Part shown: positions 1 to 6,795 of the stretch, in pieces
How positions within the stretch are numbered: the first letter of the stretch is position 1
Layout: each line of letters begins with the position of its first letter
Notes under the pieces: generated by a model
The model's input: only the letters and a program-made list of their open reading frames with translations
What the model was told of the DNA's origin: nothing
Databases searched by the model: none
DNA from: Agathobaculum ammoniilyticum
GTDB taxonomy: Bacteria > Bacillota > Clostridia > Oscillospirales > Butyricicoccaceae
Direction: 5' to 3'
Assembly: GCF_025567315.1 (NCBI RefSeq)
Contig: NZ_JAOQJE010000027.1
Coordinates: 1-11,300, forward strand
DNA: 11,300 nucleotides
Program-made: the position numbers and the translations under genes

Positions 1-789
1 CGGATCACGGACAAGATCCTGCCTGTGGCCAAAGAGTGGCAGCAGCGGCCTCTGGAGTCCATCTACGCCGTGGTATTTTTGGATGCCATCCACTACCATG
101 TCCGCAGCGAGGGGCAGATCGTAAAGAAAGCGGTGTATATTGCCACAGGCATTGATCTGGATGGCCGGAAGGATGTACTGGGCATGTGGGTAGGCGAAAA
201 TGAGAGCGCCAAGTTCTGGGCGACCGTGCTCAACGGCCTGCGGAACCGTGGTGTGGAGGATATTTTCATCGCCTGCACGGATAACCTTGCCGGATTTGAT
301 GCGGCTATCCATGCAACCTTTCCTCAAACCGAAATTCAGAACTGCATCATCCATCAGCTGCGCAATTCCAGTAAATATGTGTCCTACAAGGACTTAAAGG
401 CGCTCATGGCTGATCTGAAGGCAGTTTATGCCGCCGTAGATGAGCAGGCGGCACTGGATGCCCTGGATACCTTCGGGGAGCACTGGGACCGGAAATATCC
501 GAAAATCTCCCAGTCCTGGCGGGACAACTGGGCAAACCTGAGCACCTATTTCAAGTACCCTCAGGAGGTGCGGCGGCTGATTTACACCACCAATGCCATC
601 GAGGGCTTCAACCGCCAGCTGCGCAAGGTGACAAAAGCCAAATCCGTGTTCCCCACCGACGACAGCCTGCTGAAAATGCTGTATCTGGCCATGATGGACA
701 TCACGAAAAAGTGGACCGGCCGGCGGCAGGACTGGAGTGTGATCCACGCCCAGATGGCTGTCTACTTCGCCGAGCGCATGCCTGAGTAA
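1..789 (+). CDS. IS256-family transposase, C-terminal part (5' end outside window)
   Basis: This is a DDE transposase that cuts and inserts its own insertion sequence. The frame is open from the first base, so the gene is cut by the window edge. About 262 residues are visible against roughly 400 for a full IS256-family (Mutator-like) protein. Visible family signatures are the first catalytic Asp in FLDAIHYHV (bases about 82-84), the second Asp in ACTDNLAGF, the C-x2-H motif CIIHQL just after it, and the catalytic Glu in TTNAIEGFNRQLRK (bases about 601-603). All three acidic residues are present and the frame is intact to a TAA stop, so the visible part looks functional. It belongs to the element whose right end lies near 960. 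The family call is sure; the exact IS name cannot be given. Confidence 0.95.
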   Translation, partial: RITDKILPVAKEWQQRPLESIYAVVFLDAIHYHVRSEGQIVKKAVYIATGIDLDGRKDVLGMWVGENESAKFWATVLNGLRNRGVEDIFIACTDNLAGFDAAIHATFPQTEIQNCIIHQLRNSSKYVSYKDLKALMADLKAVYAAVDEQAALDALDTFGEHWDRKYPKISQSWRDNWANLSTYFKYPQEVRRLIYTTNAIEGFNRQLRKVTKAKSVFPTDDSLLKMLYLAMMDITKKWTGRRQDWSVIHAQMAVYFAERMPE

Positions 790-869
790 TGCCGTTTCAG
801 ATCGATGGCAGAGGGGATATGATAGCTCCGCCTTGACATCCCGTCCCATTGGCGTTATGTTGTTAACAA

Positions 870-898
870 GGCGGCAGCCGTTTTACCCGTCTGCCGCC
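870..898 (+). terminator. 8-bp stem-loop downstream of the transposase gene
   Basis: GGCGGCAG (870-877) pairs perfectly with CTGCCGCC (891-898) around a 13-base loop. It lies about 80 bases after the transposase stop. A run of T occurs only some 10 bases later, so this could be a weak terminator or a structural element of the IS end rather than a classic intrinsic terminator. Confidence 0.35.
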
Positions 899-960
899 CA
901 TGATAAATTTTTCTCTATTTGCACCGTTTTTGGCGGTTACACAAAATTTGGGATTGCCCC
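876..960 (+). repeat. 85-bp inverted repeat, left copy (IS right end)
   Basis: This stretch matches the reverse complement of 11216-11300 at 84 of 85 positions. The only difference is T at 927 against C (plus-strand G at 11249). The match runs to the window edge on the other side, so its true length is at least 85 bp. The simplest explanation is that both copies are the 3' end of the same IS256-family element in opposite orientation. Confidence 0.95.
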
Positions 961-1000
961 GGCCATTGAGTACAGTTGCCCGGAATTTGGCTCTCTTATT
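961..1000 (-). pseudogene. Diverged fragment of another IS256-family transposase gene
   Basis: Read on the minus strand, this stretch encodes RAKFRATVLNG, which matches SAKFWATVLNG of the transposase at bases 205-240. Over 37 aligned bases 29 are identical, and most of the mismatches fall at third codon positions, the pattern expected from a real coding relative and not from chance. The tryptophan is changed to arginine and the similarity fades towards 1005, so this is a short decayed remnant. It abuts the right end of IS copy 1, as if the element had jumped into or next to an older relative. The limits are approximate. Confidence 0.55.
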
Positions 1001-1083
1001 TTTGCTATTGTCAGCCAATAATTTAAAACCCATAGGAATGCTGCCTCTAGTGTGTTCACCGCCGCTGTCTGCTCTCCCCTATA

Positions 1084-1102
1084 CCTTTGCGGCCAGCAAA
1101 GG
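1084..1102 (-). terminator. Stem-loop just after the sigma-54 activator gene
   Basis: CCTTTGC (1084-1090) and GCAAAGG (1096-1102) form a perfect 7-bp stem with a 5-base loop, three bases beyond the stop codon of the minus-strand regulator gene. The position suits a terminator or 3' stabilising structure, but there is no T-tract after it on the minus strand, so efficiency as an intrinsic terminator is doubtful. Confidence 0.4.
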
Positions 1103-1105
1103 GCA

Positions 1106-3094
1106 CTATGTAGTTTTGGTTTTTGCTTTAAAAGTCCGGGCCTGTATGTTGTAATAATTTAAATATCGATACAGCGTAGCACGGCTGACTCCAAGTTGTT
1201 TGCAAGCTTCTTTTGTATCTCCGTTGCATTGAGAAAGCGCTTGCTCGATTTTTTCCTTCTGCGCGGTGTCTTCTCCGGAATATTGTTTTGGTTGTGGTGT
1301 TCGCGTGTTTGATAACAGATGCAGCAAGTCATCCGGGAGATGTTCCGGCAAAATTACATCGTTTTTCCCACTGCAGTAGTAGGCACGCAAAATCACATTT
1401 TGCAATTCTCTCACATTTCCGGGCCAAGTGTGTTGCTCTAGAATTCGCATACACTCCGGAGATATGATCTTGGACTCTCGTTCCCCTCTGCGGTTGATCT
1501 CCTCGATAAAATAGTTTGCTAAAAGAGGCACATCTCCAATCCGCTCCCGCAATGGGACAATGTGAAAAGAGAGCACATTGATGCGATAATATAAATCTTC
1601 TCGAAAATTATGATTTCTTACTTCTTTCTGTAAATCGCGGTTCGTTGCAGCAATGACTCTGATGTTTAAATTCTTTTCCGTTTTTCCTCCAATCCGAAAG
1701 ATTCGGTGAGAGTCCAAAACGCGCAAAAGTTTGCTTTGGATTTCCAAAGGAAGTTCTCCGATCTCATCCAGAAAAATTGTTCCGCCATCAGCAAGTTCAA
1801 ATTTTCCAGGATTACCTTGTCCAAGGGCTCCGGTAAACGCCCCCTTTTCATAGCCGAATAGTTCGCTTTCGACAAGAGAATGTGGCAGGGAGGCGCAGTT
1901 GACTGCAATAAACGGACCGTTTTTTCGATGGCTAGCACTGTGAATGGCATGGGCAAATAGCTCTTTTCCTGTTCCACTCTCACCCTCTAATAGCACCGTA
2001 CAATTCGTGGCCGCTATACTCTCCATTGTCTGGATCGTATTCAGGATTTGAGGCGCTTGGGTAATGATGGAGTCAAATACATACCGAGCGCGGTTCCCCA
2101 TTACTTGATTGGCCAGAGCGTTGATTGACCGGCTGCGGCGAAGGAGAAGGACTGCTCCCTCCGGATGCTGTTCAACCACGATTGGGAAAATAGAGATGTT
2201 GCAAGAAATATGATGCTCCCCCACAATCAGTTCTTCCTCTGCAAATGAGAAAGGTGCAATCTCTTTCTGTAAACGGAGCTGCAATTCTTCGTGACGAGAT
2301 CCAAACCATGTTGAAATTGAATGACCCAACAAACTTTCTTTTTTCGCACGCAAAATTTGTTCTCCGCCCAGGTTGATTCGCTGGATGCATAACTCCTGAT
2401 CCACCACCACAATTCCCTCTGAGATACTGGAAATTGCCGTGTCTACCAATCTGTAAGAATGTAACAGGGTAAGCTGATTTTCAATGGAAAAGGTCGCCAA
2501 AGCCACAAGCCCCAGGGTGTGAAGGGTTCCCGACCAGTCTTTTCCGGCCATATTCAACACACCGATTATTCTTCCGTCTCGATCATGGATTGGGGCTGCA
2601 GAACAAGTTCCATCATGCTGAGCCGCGCAATAATGCTCGGCACCATAGACCTGGACGGGAGAATCCTCCAGAACTACCAGGGTAATGCCGTTTGTTCCGA
2701 TGTAGCGCTCCTGCCAACAGACTCCCAGAGAAAATAAACTTTCGGTCTCCATCTCAGCGTAGTATTCATCACCGCAAGAATAGAGCATATAGCCGTCTGG
2801 GTTATGGAGAGAGATCAAATTCTTAGTTTCCCCCACCAAGGAATGCATTTTTTCCATGATTGGCTTCGCAATGTCAATCAGAGTTTGATTGGCCGCCTGC
2901 AGAGAGTGAAGTTCAGGCCGGGATAAAATCGGAGCACGAAGAGGCTTCGTCATATCCACATGGAAGTCTCTGCTGCGCATCCAAGATGAAGCGATCATTG
3001 GCCTCACCTCTGGGGAAATTTCTCCGGTTTCCCGGAAAAGTGCCCATAGGTGTTTTAGATTCTGAAAATACTGCTGGTCCGTTGCATCTAACAT
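1106..3094 (-). CDS. Sigma-54-dependent transcriptional activator, AcoR-like (GAF-PAS-AAA+-Fis)
   Basis: This is a bacterial enhancer-binding protein of 662 residues that uses ATP hydrolysis to open promoters held by the sigma-54 polymerase. Residues about 1-65 resemble the AcoR/DhaR N-terminus. A GAF sensor spans about 70-210 and a PAS-like domain about 218-320. The AAA+ domain runs from about 340 to 570, with Walker A GESGTGKE (371-378), the sigma-54 contact loop GAFTGA (418-423), Walker B GTIFLDEIGE (438-447) and WPGNVREL (557-564). A Fis-type helix-turn-helix lies at about 612-650. There is no phospho-receiver domain, so it probably senses a small ligand through GAF or PAS. The ATG at 3094 is preceded by AAGGGGGTG at seven bases spacing. 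Its neighbours are two operons with -24/-12 promoters and an rpoN gene, which makes it the likely activator of both operons. The ligand is unknown. Confidence 0.95.
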   Translation of the reverse strand: MLDATDQQYFQNLKHLWALFRETGEISPEVRPMIASSWMRSRDFHVDMTKPLRAPILSRPELHSLQAANQTLIDIAKPIMEKMHSLVGETKNLISLHNPDGYMLYSCGDEYYAEMETESLFSLGVCWQERYIGTNGITLVVLEDSPVQVYGAEHYCAAQHDGTCSAAPIHDRDGRIIGVLNMAGKDWSGTLHTLGLVALATFSIENQLTLLHSYRLVDTAISSISEGIVVVDQELCIQRINLGGEQILRAKKESLLGHSISTWFGSRHEELQLRLQKEIAPFSFAEEELIVGEHHISCNISIFPIVVEQHPEGAVLLLRRSRSINALANQVMGNRARYVFDSIITQAPQILNTIQTMESIAATNCTVLLEGESGTGKELFAHAIHSASHRKNGPFIAVNCASLPHSLVESELFGYEKGAFTGALGQGNPGKFELADGGTIFLDEIGELPLEIQSKLLRVLDSHRIFRIGGKTEKNLNIRVIAATNRDLQKEVRNHNFREDLYYRINVLSFHIVPLRERIGDVPLLANYFIEEINRRGERESKIISPECMRILEQHTWPGNVRELQNVILRAYYCSGKNDVILPEHLPDDLLHLLSNTRTPQPKQYSGEDTAQKEKIEQALSQCNGDTKEACKQLGVSRATLYRYLNYYNIQARTFKAKTKTT

Positions 3095-3116
3095 TGCAAA
3101 ACACCCCCTTTACAAC

Positions 3117-3144
3117 ATTATAAAGTATTTGCGCTACTTTGCAA
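3117..3144 (-). promoter_or_regulatory. Sigma-70-type promoter of the activator gene
   Basis: On the minus strand TTGCAA (3144-3139) is followed after 16 bases by a perfect TATAAT (3122-3117). The -10 is consensus and the -35 matches 4 of 6 positions. The predicted start near 3110 leaves a very short leader in which the ribosome binding site AAGGGGGTG (3110-3102) begins almost at the 5' end. Expression of the activator would thus not depend on sigma-54. Confidence 0.6.
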
Positions 3145-3166
3145 GCAATTCTCTTCTTCTGACAGG

Positions 3167-3199
3167 AAAGCGGACGGGCAAAAAAGTCCCGTCCGCTTT
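3167..3199 (-). terminator. Strong stem-loop between the Fe-ADH and activator genes
   Basis: AAAGCGGACGGG (3167-3178) pairs perfectly over 12 bp with CCCGTCCGCTTT (3188-3199) around a 9-base loop. It sits 18 bases past the stop of the minus-strand alcohol dehydrogenase, so it most likely ends that transcript and insulates the activator promoter at 3117-3144. On the minus strand the stem is followed only by a short T run within TTTCC, whereas the plus-strand side has TTTTTG, so the terminator may work in both directions. Confidence 0.75.
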
Positions 3200-3216
3200 T
3201 TGCCGATTTATTTATA

Positions 3217-4380
3217 TTACAGAATGGATTTCAGATACTCTACTACCTCTGCTTTGGGCGATGGGCGGAAAGAATTCCCTTGTGTTCCGCCCTCATGTAT
3301 TGCATATTCCGCCATGGAGTCCAGCTGTTCCTCTGTGACGCCATAGTCGGAAAGACGCCCAATGCCGATCGAGCGGTTGAACGATTGCAGAGAATCGCTG
3401 ACAATGCGACCGATCTCCTTTGGGGCGGCTTGGGCCGGGATTTCGGCGCCAAGAATTTTACCGATCCTTGCAATGCGGTCAGGAATGACCTCGCTCACCG
3501 ATGAGAGGGCATAAGGCAGAACCAGAGCGCATGCGGTTCCATGATGGACGTGACCATATACACCTACGCCGTGAGCTATGGCATGACCCAAATGAAGGCC
3601 GACCTGAGTAAACGCCTGTCCGGCCATACAGGAGGCGATCAGCAACTGTTCCAGTTCCTCCAGATTGCCGGGTTCTTTCATTGCGGCAGGCAGATGCTTT
3701 ACAATCATCTCCATGGAAGCGAGGGCTAGCGGTTCCATCATAACATTGGCGGCTTTGCAGGTATATGCTTCTGCACTGTGGGAAAATGCATCCATGGCTG
3801 TGGCTGCGATCATGGAGGGAGAAAGCGCAGTCAGCAGTACGGGATCCAAAATAGCCACATCGGGGCCGGCAAAGGGATTGGCAAAAATATACTTGTAATT
3901 TGCTTCCTGATCCAACACAACCCCAATGTCAGTGCTCTCTGACCCTGTACCGCAAGTGGTGGGGATGGCAAACAGCAGGTTGCTGCGGCGGATCGGCTTG
4001 ATTTGTCCCTTGCAGTATGCGATAATATCCCCGTCTACGTCCAACATGCAGGCAATTGCTTTGGCTGTGTCCATGGCGCTGCCCCCGCCAAAGGCGACAA
4101 TAGCAGACACGTCATGTTCTTTGGCATAGGTGATGCCGCTGCGCACAGTCTCCACCGGCGCGTCAGGCAGAGAGCCATGGAAGACACAAGGTGTGAAGCC
4201 TCCGCTGCGGATGCTGTCCAACAGAGAATTCAATAACCCAAGGGAATAGGTTTTATTGCCGCACACCACCATGATATTTTTGCCTGCGCCCCATTGTTTT
4301 AAAAGTTCCCCGGTTTGATGAACACTGTTTCTTCCCGCCACTACGAAAGACGGAGCATGAAAATTAAATTCGGTTAACAT
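3217..4380 (-). CDS. Iron-containing alcohol dehydrogenase (group III ADH family)
   Basis: This cytoplasmic NAD(P)-dependent oxidoreductase interconverts an alcohol or diol and an aldehyde or ketone. Its length of 387 residues is normal for the Fe-ADH family (FucO, DhaT and YiaY types). The nucleotide-binding motif GGGSAMDTAKA starts at residue 98. By alignment to the FucO pattern the four metal ligands would be Asp197 and His201 (in MDAFSHSAEAY), His266 (in LGHAIAHG) and His280 (in HVHHGTA), all present. The ATG at 4380 has AAGGAGG seven bases upstream. The gene is divergent from the transketolase operon and has its own -24/-12 promoter beside the shared 137-bp repeats, so both sides are probably switched on together. 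A role reducing an aldehyde made by the transketolase is inference; the substrate cannot be read from the sequence. Confidence 0.92.
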   Translation of the reverse strand: MLTEFNFHAPSFVVAGRNSVHQTGELLKQWGAGKNIMVVCGNKTYSLGLLNSLLDSIRSGGFTPCVFHGSLPDAPVETVRSGITYAKEHDVSAIVAFGGGSAMDTAKAIACMLDVDGDIIAYCKGQIKPIRRSNLLFAIPTTCGTGSESTDIGVVLDQEANYKYIFANPFAGPDVAILDPVLLTALSPSMIAATAMDAFSHSAEAYTCKAANVMMEPLALASMEMIVKHLPAAMKEPGNLEELEQLLIASCMAGQAFTQVGLHLGHAIAHGVGVYGHVHHGTACALVLPYALSSVSEVIPDRIARIGKILGAEIPAQAAPKEIGRIVSDSLQSFNRSIGIGRLSDYGVTEEQLDSMAEYAIHEGGTQGNSFRPSPKAEVVEYLKSIL

Positions 4381-4425
4381 AAGAATTCCTCCTTACAATA
4401 ATTAGGGACCCGCTACAAAATACCT

Positions 4426-4441
4426 AGCATAAAAGCTGCCA
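4426..4441 (-). promoter_or_regulatory. Sigma-54 (-24/-12) promoter of the Fe-ADH gene
   Basis: The minus strand reads TGGCAGCTTTTATGCT, against the sigma-54 consensus TGGCACG-N4-TTGCW. The invariant GG (-24) and GC (-12) are at the correct distance; three of the less conserved positions differ. The predicted start is near 4415, giving a leader of about 35 bases that contains the AAGGAGG ribosome binding site (4394-4388). A GAFTGA activator and rpoN in the same locus support the call. Confidence 0.75.
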
Positions 4442-4519
4442 ATTGTGTCTGCGGACAAAGATGGACAAAACAAGGAAAAATAGAGGTGCAAGTACATCGA
4501 ATTATGACAGATTCGGTAA

Positions 4520-4793
4520 AACAGATCCATTCGATTGAGAATTTTGAGAATTTTATTGTCTCACCATGAGAATTTTCTTGCGAAGGCTTATTCCATTTCG
4601 TGGGGAGACGTTTTTCAGCCCACTGGCTTTTGAGATGGACATACTGAACTCATCAGAACAGATCCATTTGATTGAGAATTTTGAGAATTTTATTGTCTCA
4701 CCATGAGAATTTTCTTGCGAAGGCTTATTCCATTTCGTTGGGAGACGTTTCTCAGCCCACTGGCTTTTGAGATGGACATATTGAACTCATCAG
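4520..4793. repeat. Two tandem 137-bp repeats between divergent sigma-54 promoters
   Basis: Unit 1 (4520-4656) and unit 2 (4657-4793) are direct, adjacent copies of exactly 137 bp that differ at four positions by my reading. A third copy would start AAC at 4794, but the sequence diverges after two bases. No open frame of note runs through them. The block is about 78 bp from the minus-strand sigma-54 promoter and about 84 bp from the plus-strand one, the range where enhancer-binding proteins usually bind. No gene was found in the whole 4381-4945 intergenic region. Confidence 0.95.
4535..4711. promoter_or_regulatory. Candidate upstream activator sites: six TGAGAATT boxes
   Basis: Each 137-bp unit carries two back-to-back TTGAGAATT boxes (4535-4543 and 4544-4552; 4672-4680 and 4681-4689) and one ATGAGAATT box (4566-4574; 4703-4711). 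The third box also forms the right arm of a small dyad TCTCA-CCA-TGAGA. A repeated site of this type upstream of two -24/-12 promoters fits an enhancer for the neighbouring Fis-type activator. The assignment of the binding protein is inference. Confidence 0.5.
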
Positions 4794-4877
4794 AATAGCC
4801 AAAAAAAGAAATGGTTTTTTATCAAATGATCCAAATTTCACTGGTTTACCAGATGTTCAGGCAAAAGGTGTCCGTTA

Positions 4878-4893
4878 TGGCAAAGCGATTGCT
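4878..4893 (+). promoter_or_regulatory. Sigma-54 (-24/-12) promoter of the transketolase operon
   Basis: TGGCAAAGCGATTGCT matches the sigma-54 consensus TGGCACG-N4-TTGCW at every position except the C and G after TGGCA. GG at 4879-4880 and GC at 4891-4892 have the required spacing. The predicted start near 4904 gives a leader of about 42 bases with AAGGAG at 4931-4936. No competing sigma-70 promoter stands out upstream of the gene. Confidence 0.85.
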
Positions 4894-4945
4894 CACATTT
4901 TAGTCAGGCACGCAAAGCGTGACCAAATATAAGGAGTGTGGTTTT

Positions 4946-5767
4946 ATGCTGACGCAAGCAAAAGAGCGGGAACTGCAGAATTTTGCCCGTGAAATTCGAA
5001 TCCAAACCATCCGACAGATTGGGATTCGAGGATTTGGACACATCGGTGGATGTATGTCAATCGCGGATCTACTGAGTGTCCTGTATGGGGAGGACATGAA
5101 GTACGATCCCCAAAATCCTTCCTGGGAGGACCGGGACTGGTTGGTTTGCTCCAAGGGCCACGCGGGACCGGCCATCTATGCGGCACTGGCACTGAAAGGC
5201 TTTTTCCCGATGGAGTGGATGGAAACGTTGAACCAGCCCGGGACAAATTTACCCAGCCATTGTGATCGCCGGAAGACGCCGGGTATTGATATGACCACAG
5301 GTTCTCTGGGGCAGGGGCTCTCAATTGCAGCCGGCATCGCGCAGGCACACCTTTTAAATGAAAAAAAGAACACTGTTTATTGCATTATGGGAGACGGGGA
5401 GTCCCAGGAGGGCCAAAATTGGGAAGCCATCCTGTATGCGGCACAGCAGAAGCTGGGAAATCTTATCCTCTTTGTGGATGACAATAAAGCCCAGATTGAC
5501 GGCTACGTTAGTCAGATTAATGAGATGGAGAGCTATGTAGACAAATTTAAGAGCTTCCACTGGGATGCTGTTGAGATCAACGGACACGACTATAATGCCA
5601 TTCATGAGGCAATTCTAAATGCCAAAGCGGTTCAGGATAAGCCCAGCGCCATTATTCTGCACACCATCAAGGGGAAAGGCTGCACATTTGCCGAGCGCAC
5701 CTGGTGCCATCATGTTGCTGTGTCCAAAGAGGATATGGAGGAAGCGCTTCAGGCGCTTCAAGCCTGA
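4946..5767 (+). CDS. Transketolase, N-terminal (ThDP-binding) subunit
   Basis: This is the first half of a two-subunit transketolase that, with the next gene product, moves two-carbon ketol units between sugars in the cytoplasm using thiamine diphosphate and a divalent metal. It has 273 residues from the chosen start, the usual size for split N-terminal subunits. Visible motifs are SKGHAGPAIYA, TGSLGQGLSIAAG and the ThDP/metal motif beginning GDGESQEGQNWEA and ending LILFVDDNKAQIDG. The ATG at 4946 is preferred over a GTG at 4919 because AAGGAG (4931-4936) is nine bases ahead of it and because the family normally starts close to this point. It is the first gene of the sigma-54 operon, and 26 bases separate it from the second subunit. 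Split transketolases are often dedicated to one catabolic pathway, but the donor sugar is not evident. Confidence 0.95.
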   Translation: MLTQAKERELQNFAREIRIQTIRQIGIRGFGHIGGCMSIADLLSVLYGEDMKYDPQNPSWEDRDWLVCSKGHAGPAIYAALALKGFFPMEWMETLNQPGTNLPSHCDRRKTPGIDMTTGSLGQGLSIAAGIAQAHLLNEKKNTVYCIMGDGESQEGQNWEAILYAAQQKLGNLILFVDDNKAQIDGYVSQINEMESYVDKFKSFHWDAVEINGHDYNAIHEAILNAKAVQDKPSAIILHTIKGKGCTFAERTWCHHVAVSKEDMEEALQALQA

Positions 5768-5793
5768 TTTTGACAAAAAAAGGAGGAATATTT

Positions 5794-6768
5794 ATGGGCT
5801 ATCAAGTAATGAACAAGATTGAGATGGAGCCTTCCGGTCTGTCAGAGACTTATTTTCATACCATGATGCGCTTGATGGGTGAAAATCGTGATATCATGGA
5901 GCTGGAAGCTGACCTAGGCGTTTGCATTCTCGGCGGCGGATACAAAGAAATGGAACAGACCTACCCGAAACAGCTGTTCAACTGCGGGATTCAGGAAGCC
6001 AATATGGTCGGGGTCGCCTGTGGCTTGTCCGCGGTTGGGAAGATCCCCTTCTGTCATACCTTTGCACCGTTCTTGGCTCGCCGTGCCAATGATCAGATTT
6101 TTATTTCTGCCTGCTATGCAGGGTCCAATATTCGCTTGGTTGGATCTGATCCTGGCGTAATGGCTGCTTTCAATGGAGGTACGCATATGCCCTTTGAGGA
6201 CGTTGCGGCTTTGCGCGCCTTCCCCGAATTGACAATTGTAGAACCCACCGATAGCGTGATGTTGGTCAACCTGATGGATCAACTGGCAAAACTCCAAGGT
6301 GCCTATTATATCCGTATGGCCCGCAAACCCATGGCCAGAGTTTATCAGGAAGGCTCTGATTTTACCATCGGAAAAGGCTGTGTGATTCGTCCGGGCTCGG
6401 ATGTCACCATTGTTGCCACTGGAATGATGGTCGCTGAAGCGATGGAGGCCGCAGAGTTGCTGGCAGCCGATGGAATTTCTGCCCGTGTGGTGGACATGTT
6501 TACGATCAAACCCATTGATGAAGATCTTTTAACAACCTGCGCGCAGGAGACAGGTGCAATTGTCACAGCTGAAAATCACAACATTATTGGAGGCCTGGGC
6601 AGCGCAGTCTGTGAGACGCTGGGCAGCAATTGCCCTGTCCCTGTTGAGCGTGTGGGCGTCAAGGACAGATTCGGCGAGGTTGGCCCCATTGACTATTTAA
6701 AACAGGTCATGGGCCTTACTGCCCAGGACATTGCCGTGGCAGCAAAAAAGTCAATTTCCCGGAAATAA
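5794..6768 (+). CDS. Transketolase, C-terminal (Pyr + C-terminal domain) subunit
   Basis: This is the partner of the upstream N-terminal subunit; together they equal one full transketolase. It has 324 residues. The pyrimidine-binding domain comes first, with ELEADLG near residue 36 and NCGIQEANMVGVACGLS, whose Glu is expected to activate the ThDP aminopyrimidine, then GGTHMPFEDVAALRAFP and ELTIVEPTD. The C-terminal domain follows from about residue 185, with VTIVATGMMV and AENHNIIGGLGSAV. The ATG at 5794 is preceded by AGGAGG at seven bases spacing; an in-frame upstream extension overlaps the previous gene and has no such site. The substrate loop reads FNGGTHMPFED, without the G-x-DGxTH spelling common in central-metabolism enzymes, which may reflect a different substrate; that is inference. 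Confidence 0.95.
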   Translation: MGYQVMNKIEMEPSGLSETYFHTMMRLMGENRDIMELEADLGVCILGGGYKEMEQTYPKQLFNCGIQEANMVGVACGLSAVGKIPFCHTFAPFLARRANDQIFISACYAGSNIRLVGSDPGVMAAFNGGTHMPFEDVAALRAFPELTIVEPTDSVMLVNLMDQLAKLQGAYYIRMARKPMARVYQEGSDFTIGKGCVIRPGSDVTIVATGMMVAEAMEAAELLAADGISARVVDMFTIKPIDEDLLTTCAQETGAIVTAENHNIIGGLGSAVCETLGSNCPVPVERVGVKDRFGEVGPIDYLKQVMGLTAQDIAVAAKKSISRK

Positions 6769-6795
6769 AGTCGGAAGAGAAGGAGAAAACACGCG

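Larger units (their letters stand above)
1..960 (+). mobile_element. IS256-family element, copy 1 (right-hand part)
   Basis: The element consists of the transposase gene plus about 170 bases of 3' non-coding DNA. Its right boundary is placed at 960 because from 876 to 960 the sequence is shared, in reverse complement, with 11216-11300, and the identity stops abruptly on both sides at that point. The terminal bases include GTTACACAAAATTTGGGATT, which resembles the TTACACAAAA-type terminal inverted repeats known in IS256-family elements. The left end is outside the window, so the terminal inverted repeat cannot be paired and the 8-9 bp target duplication typical of the family cannot be checked. 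Confidence 0.75.

Noticed and set aside
394..849. Minus-strand 151-residue open frame
   Set aside because: It lies antisense within the intact IS256 transposase gene, whose catalytic motifs are in the plus frame, and it resembles no known family.
833..1021. Small plus-strand frames across the IS end
   Set aside because: They start in the IS 3' non-coding DNA and end in flanking DNA, with no ribosome binding site. Their apparent reuse reflects the repeated IS end.
4520..4793. Tandem repeats as a CRISPR array or short direct-repeat array
   Set aside because: There are only two units of 137 bp, directly adjacent with no unique spacers and no cas genes nearby.
4919..4945. GTG start for the transketolase N-terminal subunit
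   Set aside because: No Shine-Dalgarno precedes it, whereas AAGGAG is nine bases before the ATG at 4946.
4944..5348. Minus-strand 134-residue open frame
   Set aside because: It is a shadow of the transketolase N-terminal subunit and low-complexity rich in Pro, Ser and Arg.
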